From NCBI GenBank assembly GCA_944470555.2, contig CALYCZ020000353.1, positions 62,001-126,000 on the forward strand: a stretch of 64,000 nt of DNA, written 5' to 3'. Below, piece after piece: positions 36,121 to 45,370 of the stretch. Under the pieces are notes generated by a model that saw nothing but the letters and a program-made list of their open reading frames with translations, ran no database searches and was not told the origin of the DNA. The stretch comes from Heterobilharzia americana. Taxonomy: Eukaryota > Platyhelminthes > Trematoda > Strigeidida > Schistosomatidae. Numbering within the stretch: the first letter of the stretch is position 1; every line of letters begins with the position of its first letter. The translations under genes and the position numbers were made by a program.

Positions 36121-37785
36121 TATGCGTGGTAAAAGTGTGCTGACCCCGATAAAGGCAAGCGGTAGAAATGCTTTGAGTACAATCTCGCCACAGTTACTGA
36201 CCACCTGATTCTCAGTAGTTACTAGGGCTGGAGCTACGAGACGCCAAAGCGTGGCAAAGAAAGCAACTGAGGATACGAACGCACCACCCAAGTCCACCTC
36301 TCTCGGTCGGTCACAGCTTGCAACACTTGAAGTTAGCCGTGCAGCCAGTCCTCCCGGCACTGTAAGCGTCACTTTACCCAGTCAAGTAAACCGAGAGCCC
36401 CATGCTACTCTCTGCGCCCACCCCGATCCCCCAGTGAGAACCACTAGGCAGAAACGTCAAAGAGTAGGGCATAAACGTTTGGGAAAACCGCATGGACGTG
36501 ATGACAACTGCCAAACATGTGCTCTCACTGTCACTAAAAGTGATGCTGCCTTCGAGTGCAACAGATGGGTGCACTGCCGATGTGACAAAGAAGTGCTACA
36601 TCAGTACTATAGCTTTATGACGCGTCACCCGTGCACGTGGTTTTGGTACATTTGCCCACAGTGCCGTCTGAGACCGCACCTAGCTTCAGGCTTACTCAGA
36701 GTAACCGATAAATCTCCAGTAATCAAAAAGCAGGTATCCGTCCAAACCACTGTCACAGAGGATATTCACTCTCCAGATGATTTTGGCAATGGCCTACTGA
36801 AGGCCGAAAACCTGAGAGGTTCTAAGCCGAACAAAACACTGCCTACACCAACGACAACTGCATCCACCTCAAGCCATACAGTCACATCAGAAACAGCAAC
36901 CAGTGGACAACATAGAGAATGAGTCAGGGTGGAAAAAAACTCGAAGCACCCGTGAAAAGCATCTATAGGATAGAATAATATTGGCATCACTGACCGACCT
37001 AGCTCTGTCATTCTGTTTAACGTTCCCGTCTGTGATGATAGCCTTCTGGAACATAAGGACAAGTTTGACAGGCAGCAGTGGGACTCCCTCTGTGCCACGC
37101 TAGGTCTGGGCGTTCTCGAGGCAAAACTGTGTCGACTACACAAAGGCACCCACTCACCCGCAAGGAAGCCTCCGCCGATGAGAGTGACTCTAGTCTCAAC
37201 TAGGGACGCTGAAAAGTTCCCCACACTGTCACACGCCCTGGTCATCAACAGATCGTCCAACATTAGAGCCAGACCTGACCGATCATGGGTGTCAAGAAAG
37301 ACATCTCGAGAAGCAGCTGGTCCACTAAAACCCATAACCATGGTCGTACATGGAATACCTGAAATAGTGACCGGTACCCCAGGTGAGAAGTACACACACG
37401 ACGTCAAACAATAGGAGTGGTTATCGGCTCGGATGGAGCTGAGCGGGGTTGCAGCTGCAGACTACCACGCCCCCTGCATCTGATAACCATGACCTCACCT
37501 AGACTAATGGCTGGCAACTTCGTATCCCCAGAAGTACTCACCAGAGTGCTGGAGACGTGGTACAAAGTTAAGAGCACCATAAGCGGTAACGTTCGCTGCT
37601 GTGAAAGCAGACCGAGAACACTGCGACAACAACAGACAGCAGTTACGCCCTGTGCTCAGGCCACCGTAACCCTAAACCGAAATGTTGAGAGTCAGACCAG
37701 AAACCTCCACTCAACACCGAATGCACCAGTCGACGAGGGAAAAAACTTAACTGGGCCAGTTCCACTGGAACTGGCCAGTCAGTAG
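36121..37785 (+). pseudogene. CR1 copy B ORF1 (PHD-finger protein), broken
   Basis: The first ATG frame (MRGKSVLTPIK) stops after 28 codons and coding resumes in another frame. The finger CQTCALTV...FECNRWVHCRCD...KxxWFWYICPQC type is present, but copy E's CNLCQRW appears here as CNRW, so one zinc-binding Cys is missing. Downstream matches are SVILFNVPV, LCRLHKGTHSPARKPPP, MVVHGIPEI and RCCESRPRTLRQQQ, spread over three frames. Confidence 0.7.
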
Positions 37786-37805
37786 AAACCCCCACATCCA
37801 AACCA

Positions 37806-38657
37806 GTGCCACTAGTTAACTCAGAGACATCTCACGTTACGAAAAACACATCCAAGTGTCTCTACACCAACGTGAAAGGACTCCGAAGTAAAATGCCAGA
37901 GCTCCGATCCCTCTGTCTCGACCTCGCCCCGAAACTCATGATCCTGACAAATACGTGGTTGTCACCAGACATAATTGACACCGAAGTTAACATAGATGAT
38001 ATGATTCTGTCAAGCAAAGACAGGAGGGGAGGTTGCAATATACGTGAACAAGTGGTTCAGAAGTGAGCAAACCACTGGTAACAACAACCAGGAAGCGAAC
38101 GTCATGGATAAAACGGGGCACTGAGCGTCCTCTAAAAGCCAAGAGAAGGGCATGGCACACATGGAGACTCTCCAGAGAACAGGACGACCATGACGCATAC
38201 ATGACTCTGCAGAAACGAAGCAACATAAGGGTGCGGGGAGATAGGAGGTCGTTCCTGTCTAACCTCGCCGAAAGGCTTCAGGTAAACCCTAAAAACCTTT
38301 ACCGATTCATGGCAAAAAGAAAATCGACAAGCCGAAGAGCATGTGTCATAAAAGGTCCGAACGGAGAAAACCTCTCTGGACAGGAGATTGCTGAAATGCT
38401 GAGCACCACATTTGACACAGCTTAACATTCCATCAAGAAAGTGCGCATACCAATTGCACGAACAGCCACCAACGTTGCCCGATGCTACTGAGTTACACGA
38501 AATACAGATAACCCGCGCTGTTGTTCTCCAATCCAATATCCAATATTGATAGTGCGAGCGTAGAAAACTGGTAGTTTTTGATCTCTCGCGTCTAGTTCTC
38601 CACAAGCTTTTAAAGTTAAGCGCGGGAAAATCTCTAGGGTGCGACGACATTCACCCA
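37806..38657 (+). pseudogene. CR1 copy B ORF2, 5' portion, with internal deletion
   Basis: The endonuclease begins (CLYTNVKGLRSK, ILTNTWLSPDI) but passes from GGxxIY directly into the post-endonuclease linker (TSWIKRGTERPLKAKRRAWH) near 38095. Comparison with copy E indicates loss of roughly 0.6-0.7 kb, including GDFN and SDH. It ends at the insertion point of copy E. Confidence 0.7.
38529..38595 (-). mobile_element. Tiny CR1 3'-tail insertion inside copy B
   Basis: About 65 bp matching the last bases of the CR1 3' UTR (compare 38659-38727 and 48380-48450), ending in the CCAATAT-type terminal repeat. It interrupts copy B's linker coding. Both sides read GTTCTCCA (38526 side) / AGTTCTCCA (right), a possible 6-8 bp duplication, though part of it coincides with element sequence. 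Confidence 0.6.
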
Positions 38658-38975
38658 TTTCCAATATCCAATATTGATAGTGCGAGCGTAGATAACTTGT
38701 AGTTTTGATCTCTCGCGTCTAGTTCTTAGGGCTTGGTTCCAGTTGTTCGGTTCACTCCTGCAGTGGACGAGGAAATCCCCTCTGCTTTCTTGCTTTTAGC
38801 TTCGGTGAGGTGGATGTTTTGTGGGTTAGTAGGTTGTAATTTGTAGAGTGATTAGGGAGCTACGGGTTGCTGGGAAGTTTAGAGAACAACCGTGACTCCT
38901 GTCTGTGTAGGTACCTGAAAGAGAATAGTAAGGTAGTGGTAGAGGAATGAAGAGAGAAGTAAGGAAGAGTAAAAA

Positions 38976-39068
38976 ATAAATAAATAAATAAAACAAAATA
39001 AAATAAAAAAATAAAAATAAAAATAAAAAAAAATTAAATTAAAAATAAAAATAATAGTAATAATAATG
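38976..39068. repeat. A-rich low-complexity expansion in the copy E 3' UTR
   Basis: A/T-only tract of AAATA/AATAAAT variants. The matching place in copy D (about 48680-48705) is far shorter, so it expanded in copy E. Confidence 0.85.
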
Positions 39069-39231
39069 TAGGGAAGAGGAAAGTGAAGGAGAATAAAAGA
39101 AGGGGTGAAGAGAGAAATGAGAACGAAAGAAAAGTATTTGGGAATTGCGCGAATGGTCGCGTGGGTTTGGTTCCTACAGAAGAATTAGTAGGTAATGTGG
39201 GTGTATTAAGGAGAGAGATAGTGAGTGGTAG

Positions 39232-39564
39232 TTAGGAGGGAGTTGAGGGGTACTGAGGTTGGTGACTACCTGAGTACGTCCGTGGTAGTCCATGCGAGGT
39301 GACATAACTGTCTAATCGCCTCTTGAAAGAGTCGATTGAAGGAGCTATAACGATGTGTCGCGGTAAGGCATTCCATAAAGCACATACTCTCAGGGAGAAA
39401 AATTTGGACCTGAGTGTGGTGTTGGCTCTCTGGTGTGCTATCTTAGTGGGGTTTCCTCGTGAAGATCGTTCAGTTGCAGGCAAAATTGATTTGTTTGCAT
39501 GGTCTGCCTGATGGGCGATCTTGTATGCCATAATGAGGTCACCCCTTTTCCTGCGATAACCCAA
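39232..39564 (-). pseudogene. CR1 copy E ORF2, C-terminal end, separated by the RTE
   Basis: The frame reads YRRKRGDLIMAYKIAHQAD, ATERSSRGNPTKIAHQR, VCALWNALPRHIV and FKRRLDSYVTSHGLPRTYS, then stops. It is the last part of ORF2 (the post-RT domain) and lies downstream, in element sense, of the RTE insertion, so it can no longer be translated with the rest. Copy D has the same segment at 48888-49202. Confidence 0.8.
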
Positions 39565-39666
39565 GGTAAATAGGTTGAGGTCTTTCAGGACACGTCTTTC
39601 TCCCTATCCCCACAACTGATTTTGTTGCAGTTCTTTGTATTCTTTCAAGGAGATTAGAGTCTCTCT

Positions 39667-39679
39667 TGAGTGTTGGAGG
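39667..39679. repeat. Target-site duplication, left, of the complete RTE
   Basis: TGAGTGTTGGAGG here and again at 42878-42890. The uninterrupted site is seen in copy D (TGAGTGTTGGAAG at about 49306), which confirms a single RTE insertion. Confidence 0.9.
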
Positions 39680-42600
39680 GTTAACTAGTTTACTAGTTAC
39701 TAGCCGGTCCTAAGCCCGGGTAAAGAGGGAAGGTTGGGCATAGGGCTAGCAACCCTACCCCGTAAAACAAATCTAACCGCTAAAGAAACTTCAAAGCACA
39801 AACAAAATATAAAAAATGAAAACAAACTTATTCCCCGCTGGAATCGGAGAGGCGAAATGACGCCAGTTGGTGAAAGCCTTCGGGAAGCCAATTGGCCGAT
39901 GTGTCTTCTCTCGATGAAAGCGAAAGTAAACGTGGGGACATGGAATGTCCGCACGATGTTTGAACCCAGTAAGGCAGCCCAGATTGCAAGGGAGATGAGA
40001 AGGTATAACATCGAAGTGCTTGGGATTTGCGAAAGCAGATGGAATGGGAGTGGACTCTCCAAACTGTCAACTGGAGAATCAATAATCTACTCCGGTCACC
40101 CAGACGCCAACCACGAGCACACTGAGGGAGTGGCTATCATGATGTCCTCAAGAGCATCGAAGGCTCTCATGCAGTGGGAACCAATCTCCTCCAGGATCAT
40201 GACAGCAAGATTCAACTCAAAAGGAAGAAAGGTCACAATCATACAATGTTATGCACCTACAAATAATGCAGAGCAAGAGAAAAAGGAGGATTTCTACAGA
40301 CAACTTCAATCAACACTGGACAAGACGTCAGTTGGCGATATCAAAATTCTGATGGGCGACATGAATGCCAAACTGGGAGGGGACAACACGGGAAGAGAAC
40401 TAACCATGGGTCGAGAGGCACTAGGTGAAATGAATGAGAATGGAGAATTGTTTGCAGAATTCTGCGCATTCAACGATTTGGTGATTGGAGGCAGTGTGTT
40501 CAGGCACAAAGATATCCACAAAGCGACATGGATTTCACCAGATGGACACACTAAAAATCAAATCGACTTTATCTCAATCTCAAGAAAATGGAGACGCAGT
40601 CTACTTAACACGAGGTCAAGAAGAGGAGCAGATGTAGGTTCAGACCACTACCTAGTGCAAGGAACCTTCCAAATCAAGTTAAAAGCCTTCAAGGAAGCTG
40701 GTGATAGACCTCAATTCAAGTACAACACTCGGAAACTGAAGGATGAAACTACAAAGGAGATCTTCAAGGCAGCCATCAAGACAAAATGGGAGACATCGAG
40801 CAACATCCCTGAAGAAACCTGTGTGGAAGAACATTGGAAGTCTTTGAAAGCTATGTGGAAAGAAACCTGCACAACAGTATTAGGAAGGAAGAAGGTGGAA
40901 GACAAGGAATGGATCTCGACGGATACCTGGAAGCTGATAGAGGAGAGGAGGATGGTGAAGCGGAAGATAAACCAGTGCAAGGATGCTCAACGACAAGAGG
41001 AACTGAGCACAATGTATAAAACACTGGACAAAGAAGTGAAGAAGAGTGCACGCAACGACAAAAGACACTTCTACGAAACACTGGCAAGTGAAGCAGAACA
41101 GGCTGCAGGTAAGAGAGACCTGACGACATTGTATCAAATAACCAGGTTGCTGTCAGGGAAGAGACCAACACAGATGAAACCAATAAAAGATGAAGAAGGA
41201 AATTTAATTACAAAAGAAGAGAAACAGAGGAAACGATGGGCCGACCACTTCAAGAAGCTCTTGAATCGACCACCACCTGCACTTCGTCCAGAAATACCAC
41301 CTGCAGCCGCTGAACTACAAGTGAACATTAATCCCCCAACGAAAATGGAAGTCCTGAACGCCATAAAGCTACTGAAATGTGGGAAAGCAGCAGGACCAGA
41401 TGGAATACCGCCAGAAGCACTGAAAACAGATGCAGAGACAACAGCGGCCATGCTCACACCACTATTGCAGAAGGTGTGGAAGGAAGAGAAGGTACCTGAC
41501 GATTGGAAGAAGGGTTACCTTGTCAAACTGCCGAAGAAGGGAGACCTCAGTGCTTGCAAGAACTGGCGCGGAATCACTCTCCTGTCCACCCCAAGTAAAA
41601 TATTAAGCCGCATCATCCTGGAGAGGCTAAGGGATGCACTGGATTCAAAACTACGACCGGAACAGGCAGGCTTCAGGAAGTACAAATCATGTGCAGACCA
41701 AATTGCAACGCTTCGCATCATCATAGAACAGAGCATAGAATGGCAATCACCTCTCCACCTCAACTTCATCGACTTTGAGAAGGCCTTTGACAGCGTCGAC
41801 CGAGAGGTAATTTGGAAGCTGCTTCATTACTACGGAGTGCCGCAAACCTTTATCCGCCTCATTCAACAACTATATGAAGATGCCACATGCCAAGTAATCC
41901 ACAATGGGAAGCTCAGTGATGCCTTTGAAGTGAAGACAGGAGTGAAACAAGGTTGCCTACTATCCCCCATGATATTCCTTATTGTGGTGGACTGGATCAT
42001 GCAGCAAACAGTAGGCAGCGAGAAGAGGGGGATACACTGGACGACGGAAAAGAACCTAGAAGACTTGGATTTCGCCGATGACTTATGCCTAATGTCACAT
42101 AAACTTGAAGATCTGCAGGCAAAAACTAACAAGTTGATAGAAGAGGCAGCGAAGACGGGACTTCAGGTGAATATAGAGAAGACAGAAGTGATGAAGATAC
42201 CGCACCACCACCATCAACAACAACAAACTCCAATCACCGTCAACGGGAGAAACTTAAAGGAAGTAACCTCCTTCACTTATCTAGGAAGCACTGTTTCAAC
42301 TACAGGCGGGACGGACGAGGACGTCAAAGTCAGAATCGGAAAAGCAAGACAGGCGTTCATTAGCCTGAAACCAGTGTGGAGATCTTCTGCACTCAGCATG
42401 CGGAACAAGATACGGATTTTCAACACCAACGTCAAGTCAGTGCTCTTGTATGGCTCAGAGACTTGGCGCGTCACGAAAGGTATTTCCAATAAACTACAGA
42501 CATTCATCAACAACTGCTTACGCTCGCTGCTGAAGATCAGATGGCCAGAAAAAATAAGCAACAAGGAACTCTGGGAACGAACCAACCAAGAACCTATCAC

Positions 42601-42877
42601 GCAACAAATATGCAGGAAGAAGTGGAGATGGATTGGCCATGCACTGAGAAGGCCGACTGAGGACATCACGCGTCAGGCCCTCGAGTGGAATCCCCATGGG
42701 AAGCGACGAGTTGGACGTCCAAGGGTGACATGGAGGAGGTCGTGCGAGGAGGAAATGAGAGCTTCTGGGCTGTCGTGGGACCAGGTTCAAAAGATCTCAG
42801 AGAACAGAGGTCACTGGAGGCGTGCTACTGAAGCCCTATGTTCCACTAGGAACCCAAGGGACTAATAATAATAATAA
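39680..42877 (+). mobile_element. Complete RTE-clade (SR2-like) non-LTR retrotransposon
   Basis: 3.2 kb, bounded by a 13-bp target-site duplication, with a 5' UTR of about 175 nt to the first ATG, one uninterrupted ORF and a tail of five TAA triplets. It is inserted in the 3' part of CR1 copy E in the opposite direction. The 3'-truncated fragments at 16850 and 23721 belong to the same family. The short length, single endonuclease-RT ORF and short-repeat tail are as expected of RTE. Intactness suggests recent insertion. Confidence 0.92.
39857..42865 (+). CDS. RTE endonuclease-reverse transcriptase polyprotein, intact
   Basis: The frame is open from 39704, but the first ATG is at 39857, giving about 1002 aa; residues below are counted from the frame position 39734. 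The APE-type endonuclease spans about 64-310: GTWNVRT (68-74), catalytic Glu in ICESRWNG (E100), GDMNAK (208-213), SPDG...QIDFI (268-280) and SDHYLV (303-308). The RT spans about 545-800: GKAAGPDGIPPEAL, NWRGITLLSTPSKIL, FIDFEKAFDSVDR (motif A, 678-690), GVKQGCLLSP (motif B, 736-745) and DFADDLC (motif C, 779-785). The C-terminal part has SVLLYGSETW, KWRWIGHALRR and a GRPRVTWRR segment. All catalytic residues I can identify are present. It would nick target DNA and reverse-transcribe its own RNA. The stop codon is the first TAA of the TAA tail. Confidence 0.93.
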   Translation: MTPVGESLREANWPMCLLSMKAKVNVGTWNVRTMFEPSKAAQIAREMRRYNIEVLGICESRWNGSGLSKLSTGESIIYSGHPDANHEHTEGVAIMMSSRASKALMQWEPISSRIMTARFNSKGRKVTIIQCYAPTNNAEQEKKEDFYRQLQSTLDKTSVGDIKILMGDMNAKLGGDNTGRELTMGREALGEMNENGELFAEFCAFNDLVIGGSVFRHKDIHKATWISPDGHTKNQIDFISISRKWRRSLLNTRSRRGADVGSDHYLVQGTFQIKLKAFKEAGDRPQFKYNTRKLKDETTKEIFKAAIKTKWETSSNIPEETCVEEHWKSLKAMWKETCTTVLGRKKVEDKEWISTDTWKLIEERRMVKRKINQCKDAQRQEELSTMYKTLDKEVKKSARNDKRHFYETLASEAEQAAGKRDLTTLYQITRLLSGKRPTQMKPIKDEEGNLITKEEKQRKRWADHFKKLLNRPPPALRPEIPPAAAELQVNINPPTKMEVLNAIKLLKCGKAAGPDGIPPEALKTDAETTAAMLTPLLQKVWKEEKVPDDWKKGYLVKLPKKGDLSACKNWRGITLLSTPSKILSRIILERLRDALDSKLRPEQAGFRKYKSCADQIATLRIIIEQSIEWQSPLHLNFIDFEKAFDSVDREVIWKLLHYYGVPQTFIRLIQQLYEDATCQVIHNGKLSDAFEVKTGVKQGCLLSPMIFLIVVDWIMQQTVGSEKRGIHWTTEKNLEDLDFADDLCLMSHKLEDLQAKTNKLIEEAAKTGLQVNIEKTEVMKIPHHHHQQQQTPITVNGRNLKEVTSFTYLGSTVSTTGGTDEDVKVRIGKARQAFISLKPVWRSSALSMRNKIRIFNTNVKSVLLYGSETWRVTKGISNKLQTFINNCLRSLLKIRWPEKISNKELWERTNQEPITQQICRKKWRWIGHALRRPTEDITRQALEWNPHGKRRVGRPRVTWRRSCEEEMRASGLSWDQVQKISENRGHWRRATEALCSTRNPRD

Positions 42878-42890
42878 TGAGTGTTGGAGG
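42878..42890. repeat. Target-site duplication, right, of the complete RTE
   Basis: Exact match to 39667-39679. Confidence 0.9.
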
Positions 42891-45370
42891 AGCCACCGTA
42901 TTGAAGACCTCTAGGTGCGGCCGCACGTAGGATTTGAAAATGGTGAGGAAGAGTTCGGGAGTGAGGGCGCCAAGCTGTCTACGCAGAAAGTGTAGAATGG
43001 CGTTCGCTCTGGTTGTCATACCTTTGTAGTTGGAGCTGGTGTCCAAGGTGTCGGAGAAGTTGAGCCCCAAATCTTTCTCCATGGACACTCTGGTGATAGC
43101 ACGGTTGCTCAACATGTACTGGAAGTCGGTCGTACTTGCCTCATTTTTACTGATGTGCATTACTTTGCACTTTTCCAGTTGAAGCTCAGACCATTTTCCG
43201 ACGACCAGAGCTCGAGTTGCTGCAAGTCCTTTTGTAGTGCTGTACAATCGGCTTCTTCGTTTACCACCCTCCAAATTTTTATGTCGTCAGCGAAGAGGAG
43301 GATGGGTGAGGATATTTTGTCTGGCAGATCGTTGACAAAGAGGAGGAACAGAAGCGGTCCTAGGATTGCTCCTTGGGATACTCCTGACGTCGACGGTCTC
43401 CACTCCGACCTTATTCTGTTCACTTTAGTGCAGAACTGCCTCCCTTCCAGGTACTCCTTGAACCAAGAGAGTAGGGGTCCACTTATACCAGCTGACATGA
43501 TCTTGTGAAGCAGTACTGTGGGTGGGACACTGTCAAATGCTTTGGCTAGGTCGAGAAATACAGCATGTACAGGTTTTCTATTATCCCAGCTTTGTGTCCA
43601 GTCGTCCCAGGCAGTTAGTAAGTTGGTGGCACATGAGCGACCACTACGAAAGCCGTGCTGAGCAGTGTGGACAGTGTTTTCTCTATTGAGGAATTCCCAG
43701 ATGGTGTCAGCTACCAGGCTTTCCAACACTTTCGACACAATAGGGAGTAGGGCAATCGGCCTGTAGCTGCCAGGGTTTTTTCTGTCTCCTCCCTTGAAGA
43801 TGGGTGACAAGATGGCACTCTTCCATTCTTTAGGGAGTTTGCACGAGTCTATTGAGTGCTCAAAGAGGTTGCGAAGTGGTTTGGTAAGCACCTCGGCGCA
43901 GTTTTTCAGAACCACTGGTTTCAGATTATCGCAGCCAGGGGACTTGCCCGGACGTAGCCTAGATAGCTTCTCGAACACCTTTTTCTCTGTAATAGAGACG
44001 TGACAGAGGTATTCGTTATTTGCGACCTGGTCGGTGTCGTGGCGAGTCGGTGTGGATCTTGTGTCAGTGCTGAGTTGGGCTTGGAAGTGTGAGCTCAAAA
44101 GCTCGGCAATCTCTAGACTGCTTAGCACACTCCCGTCATGGCCTGTGACAAGATTCACTCCCTTACTGGTCGACTTTCTTCTTGACATGAAGCGGTACAG
44201 GTTTTTGGGGTTGCTTTGTAACCTCGCTGCCAAGTTTGTTTGGTAGGAAAATCTGTCGTTACGCACTCTAATGTTACAGAGATTGCGAATCCTTTTATAG
44301 TTCAAGAAGTCAGACTCCCTGCGTGATGTAAGCCACTTGAACCAAGCCTGTTTCTTGCTCCGGATAAGCCTCTCTGTCCCACGCTTTAACCATGAGGTTC
44401 TCATTGATTGTCTGTGTGTTACTTCTGGTACACTGTGACTGATGGCCCCAGTGATTATTTTCTTCACCTCCAACCAGTGTTCATCTATTGTGAGATGAGT
44501 CCAGTCCACTGGCCATGATGCATTCATGAGGTAGTCCCTCATGGTCTCATAGTTGGCCTTGCTGTAGCAAGGGAAGGTGTTGGGCGTCTCCAGTTGCAGA
44601 GCCTCCCTAGTTATCATGGAGAAGGTGATTACAGCGTGGTCACTGAGGCCAAGGGGAGGTTGGATGCAAACATCCTCAATGAGAAGTTCATCGTTCGTCA
44701 GAACGTAGTCAAGGCGCGATGCGTTTCCGTTAGGTCCCCAGCGTGTAGCATCACCCACTTTCTCTGAGAGGCCAGCAGTCTTAATTGCATCCTTCAGCTT
44801 CTGATTGAAGGATCTGATGCGTCTCCCTTCCGTCTCGAAGAGGATGGACGGGGTGTTGAAGTCGCCGGCAATGACTACGGAATCGTAATTTGCAGAGGAA
44901 GTCGTTAAGATAGCCTTGATGATCATTTCCTTATGTGTAGGGGAGCAGGTGGGGGACCGATATATGACTCCGAGCAAATATTTGGTACTGTGGAGAGTGA
45001 AGTAGCACCATAGGGACTCTGGGAGCTGGGTTAAGGCCGTATCGCTAACCATCCTTGCCTTTAAACAAGAGTTTACGTAGATAGCCACTCCTCCTCCTGC
45101 TCTATGTTCCCTGTCCCTGCGGAAGAGTTCCATGCCAGTAACATGCATCTCTTCGTCGGAGATGTCTGGCGAGAGCCAGGATTCGGTGATGAATATGATG
45201 TCGGAGTGCTGATGTGCACGCAGCGTCCTCATTTCTGCTACCTTCCCTCTTAGCCCCCTAACGTTGCTGTACATACATATTAGAGTGTGCCTGGTGAGGG
45301 GGGAGGTCTGGTTGTGTATTTTCGCAGGATGACAGCTTATGTGGTTGGGTCTACCCTCGCCAGTCCTCAT
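42891..45370 (-). CDS. CR1 copy E ORF2 (endonuclease-reverse transcriptase), one frameshift, then cut by the RTE
   Basis: It starts at ATG 45370-45368, overlapping the ORF1 stop. The first 736 codons (to 43160) hold the endonuclease (YSNVRGLRGK, ITESWLSPDI, GGGVAIYV, IAGDFNTP, SRLDYVLT, GLSDHAVI) and RT (RPGKSPGCDNLKPVVL, SYRPIALLPIVSKVL, HGFRSGRSCATNL, VFLDLAKAFDSVP, TSGVSQGAILGPLLF, LLFADDIKIW). Near 43178 one G present in copy D (CCAGGTTGAAG) is missing (CCAGTTGAAG), shifting the frame; the correct continuation (KCKVMHISKNEASTTDF, TRANAILHFLRRQ, VRPHLEVFNTVAPP) is then readable from about 43180 down to the RTE. All catalytic motifs are intact, so the lesion looks recent or could be a sequencing error. 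Confidence 0.88.

Noticed and set aside
39734..39856. Upstream extension of the RTE protein (GIGLATLPRKTN...)
   Set aside because: The frame is open here but begins with TTG; the first ATG is at 39857. A non-AUG start is possible but unsupported.
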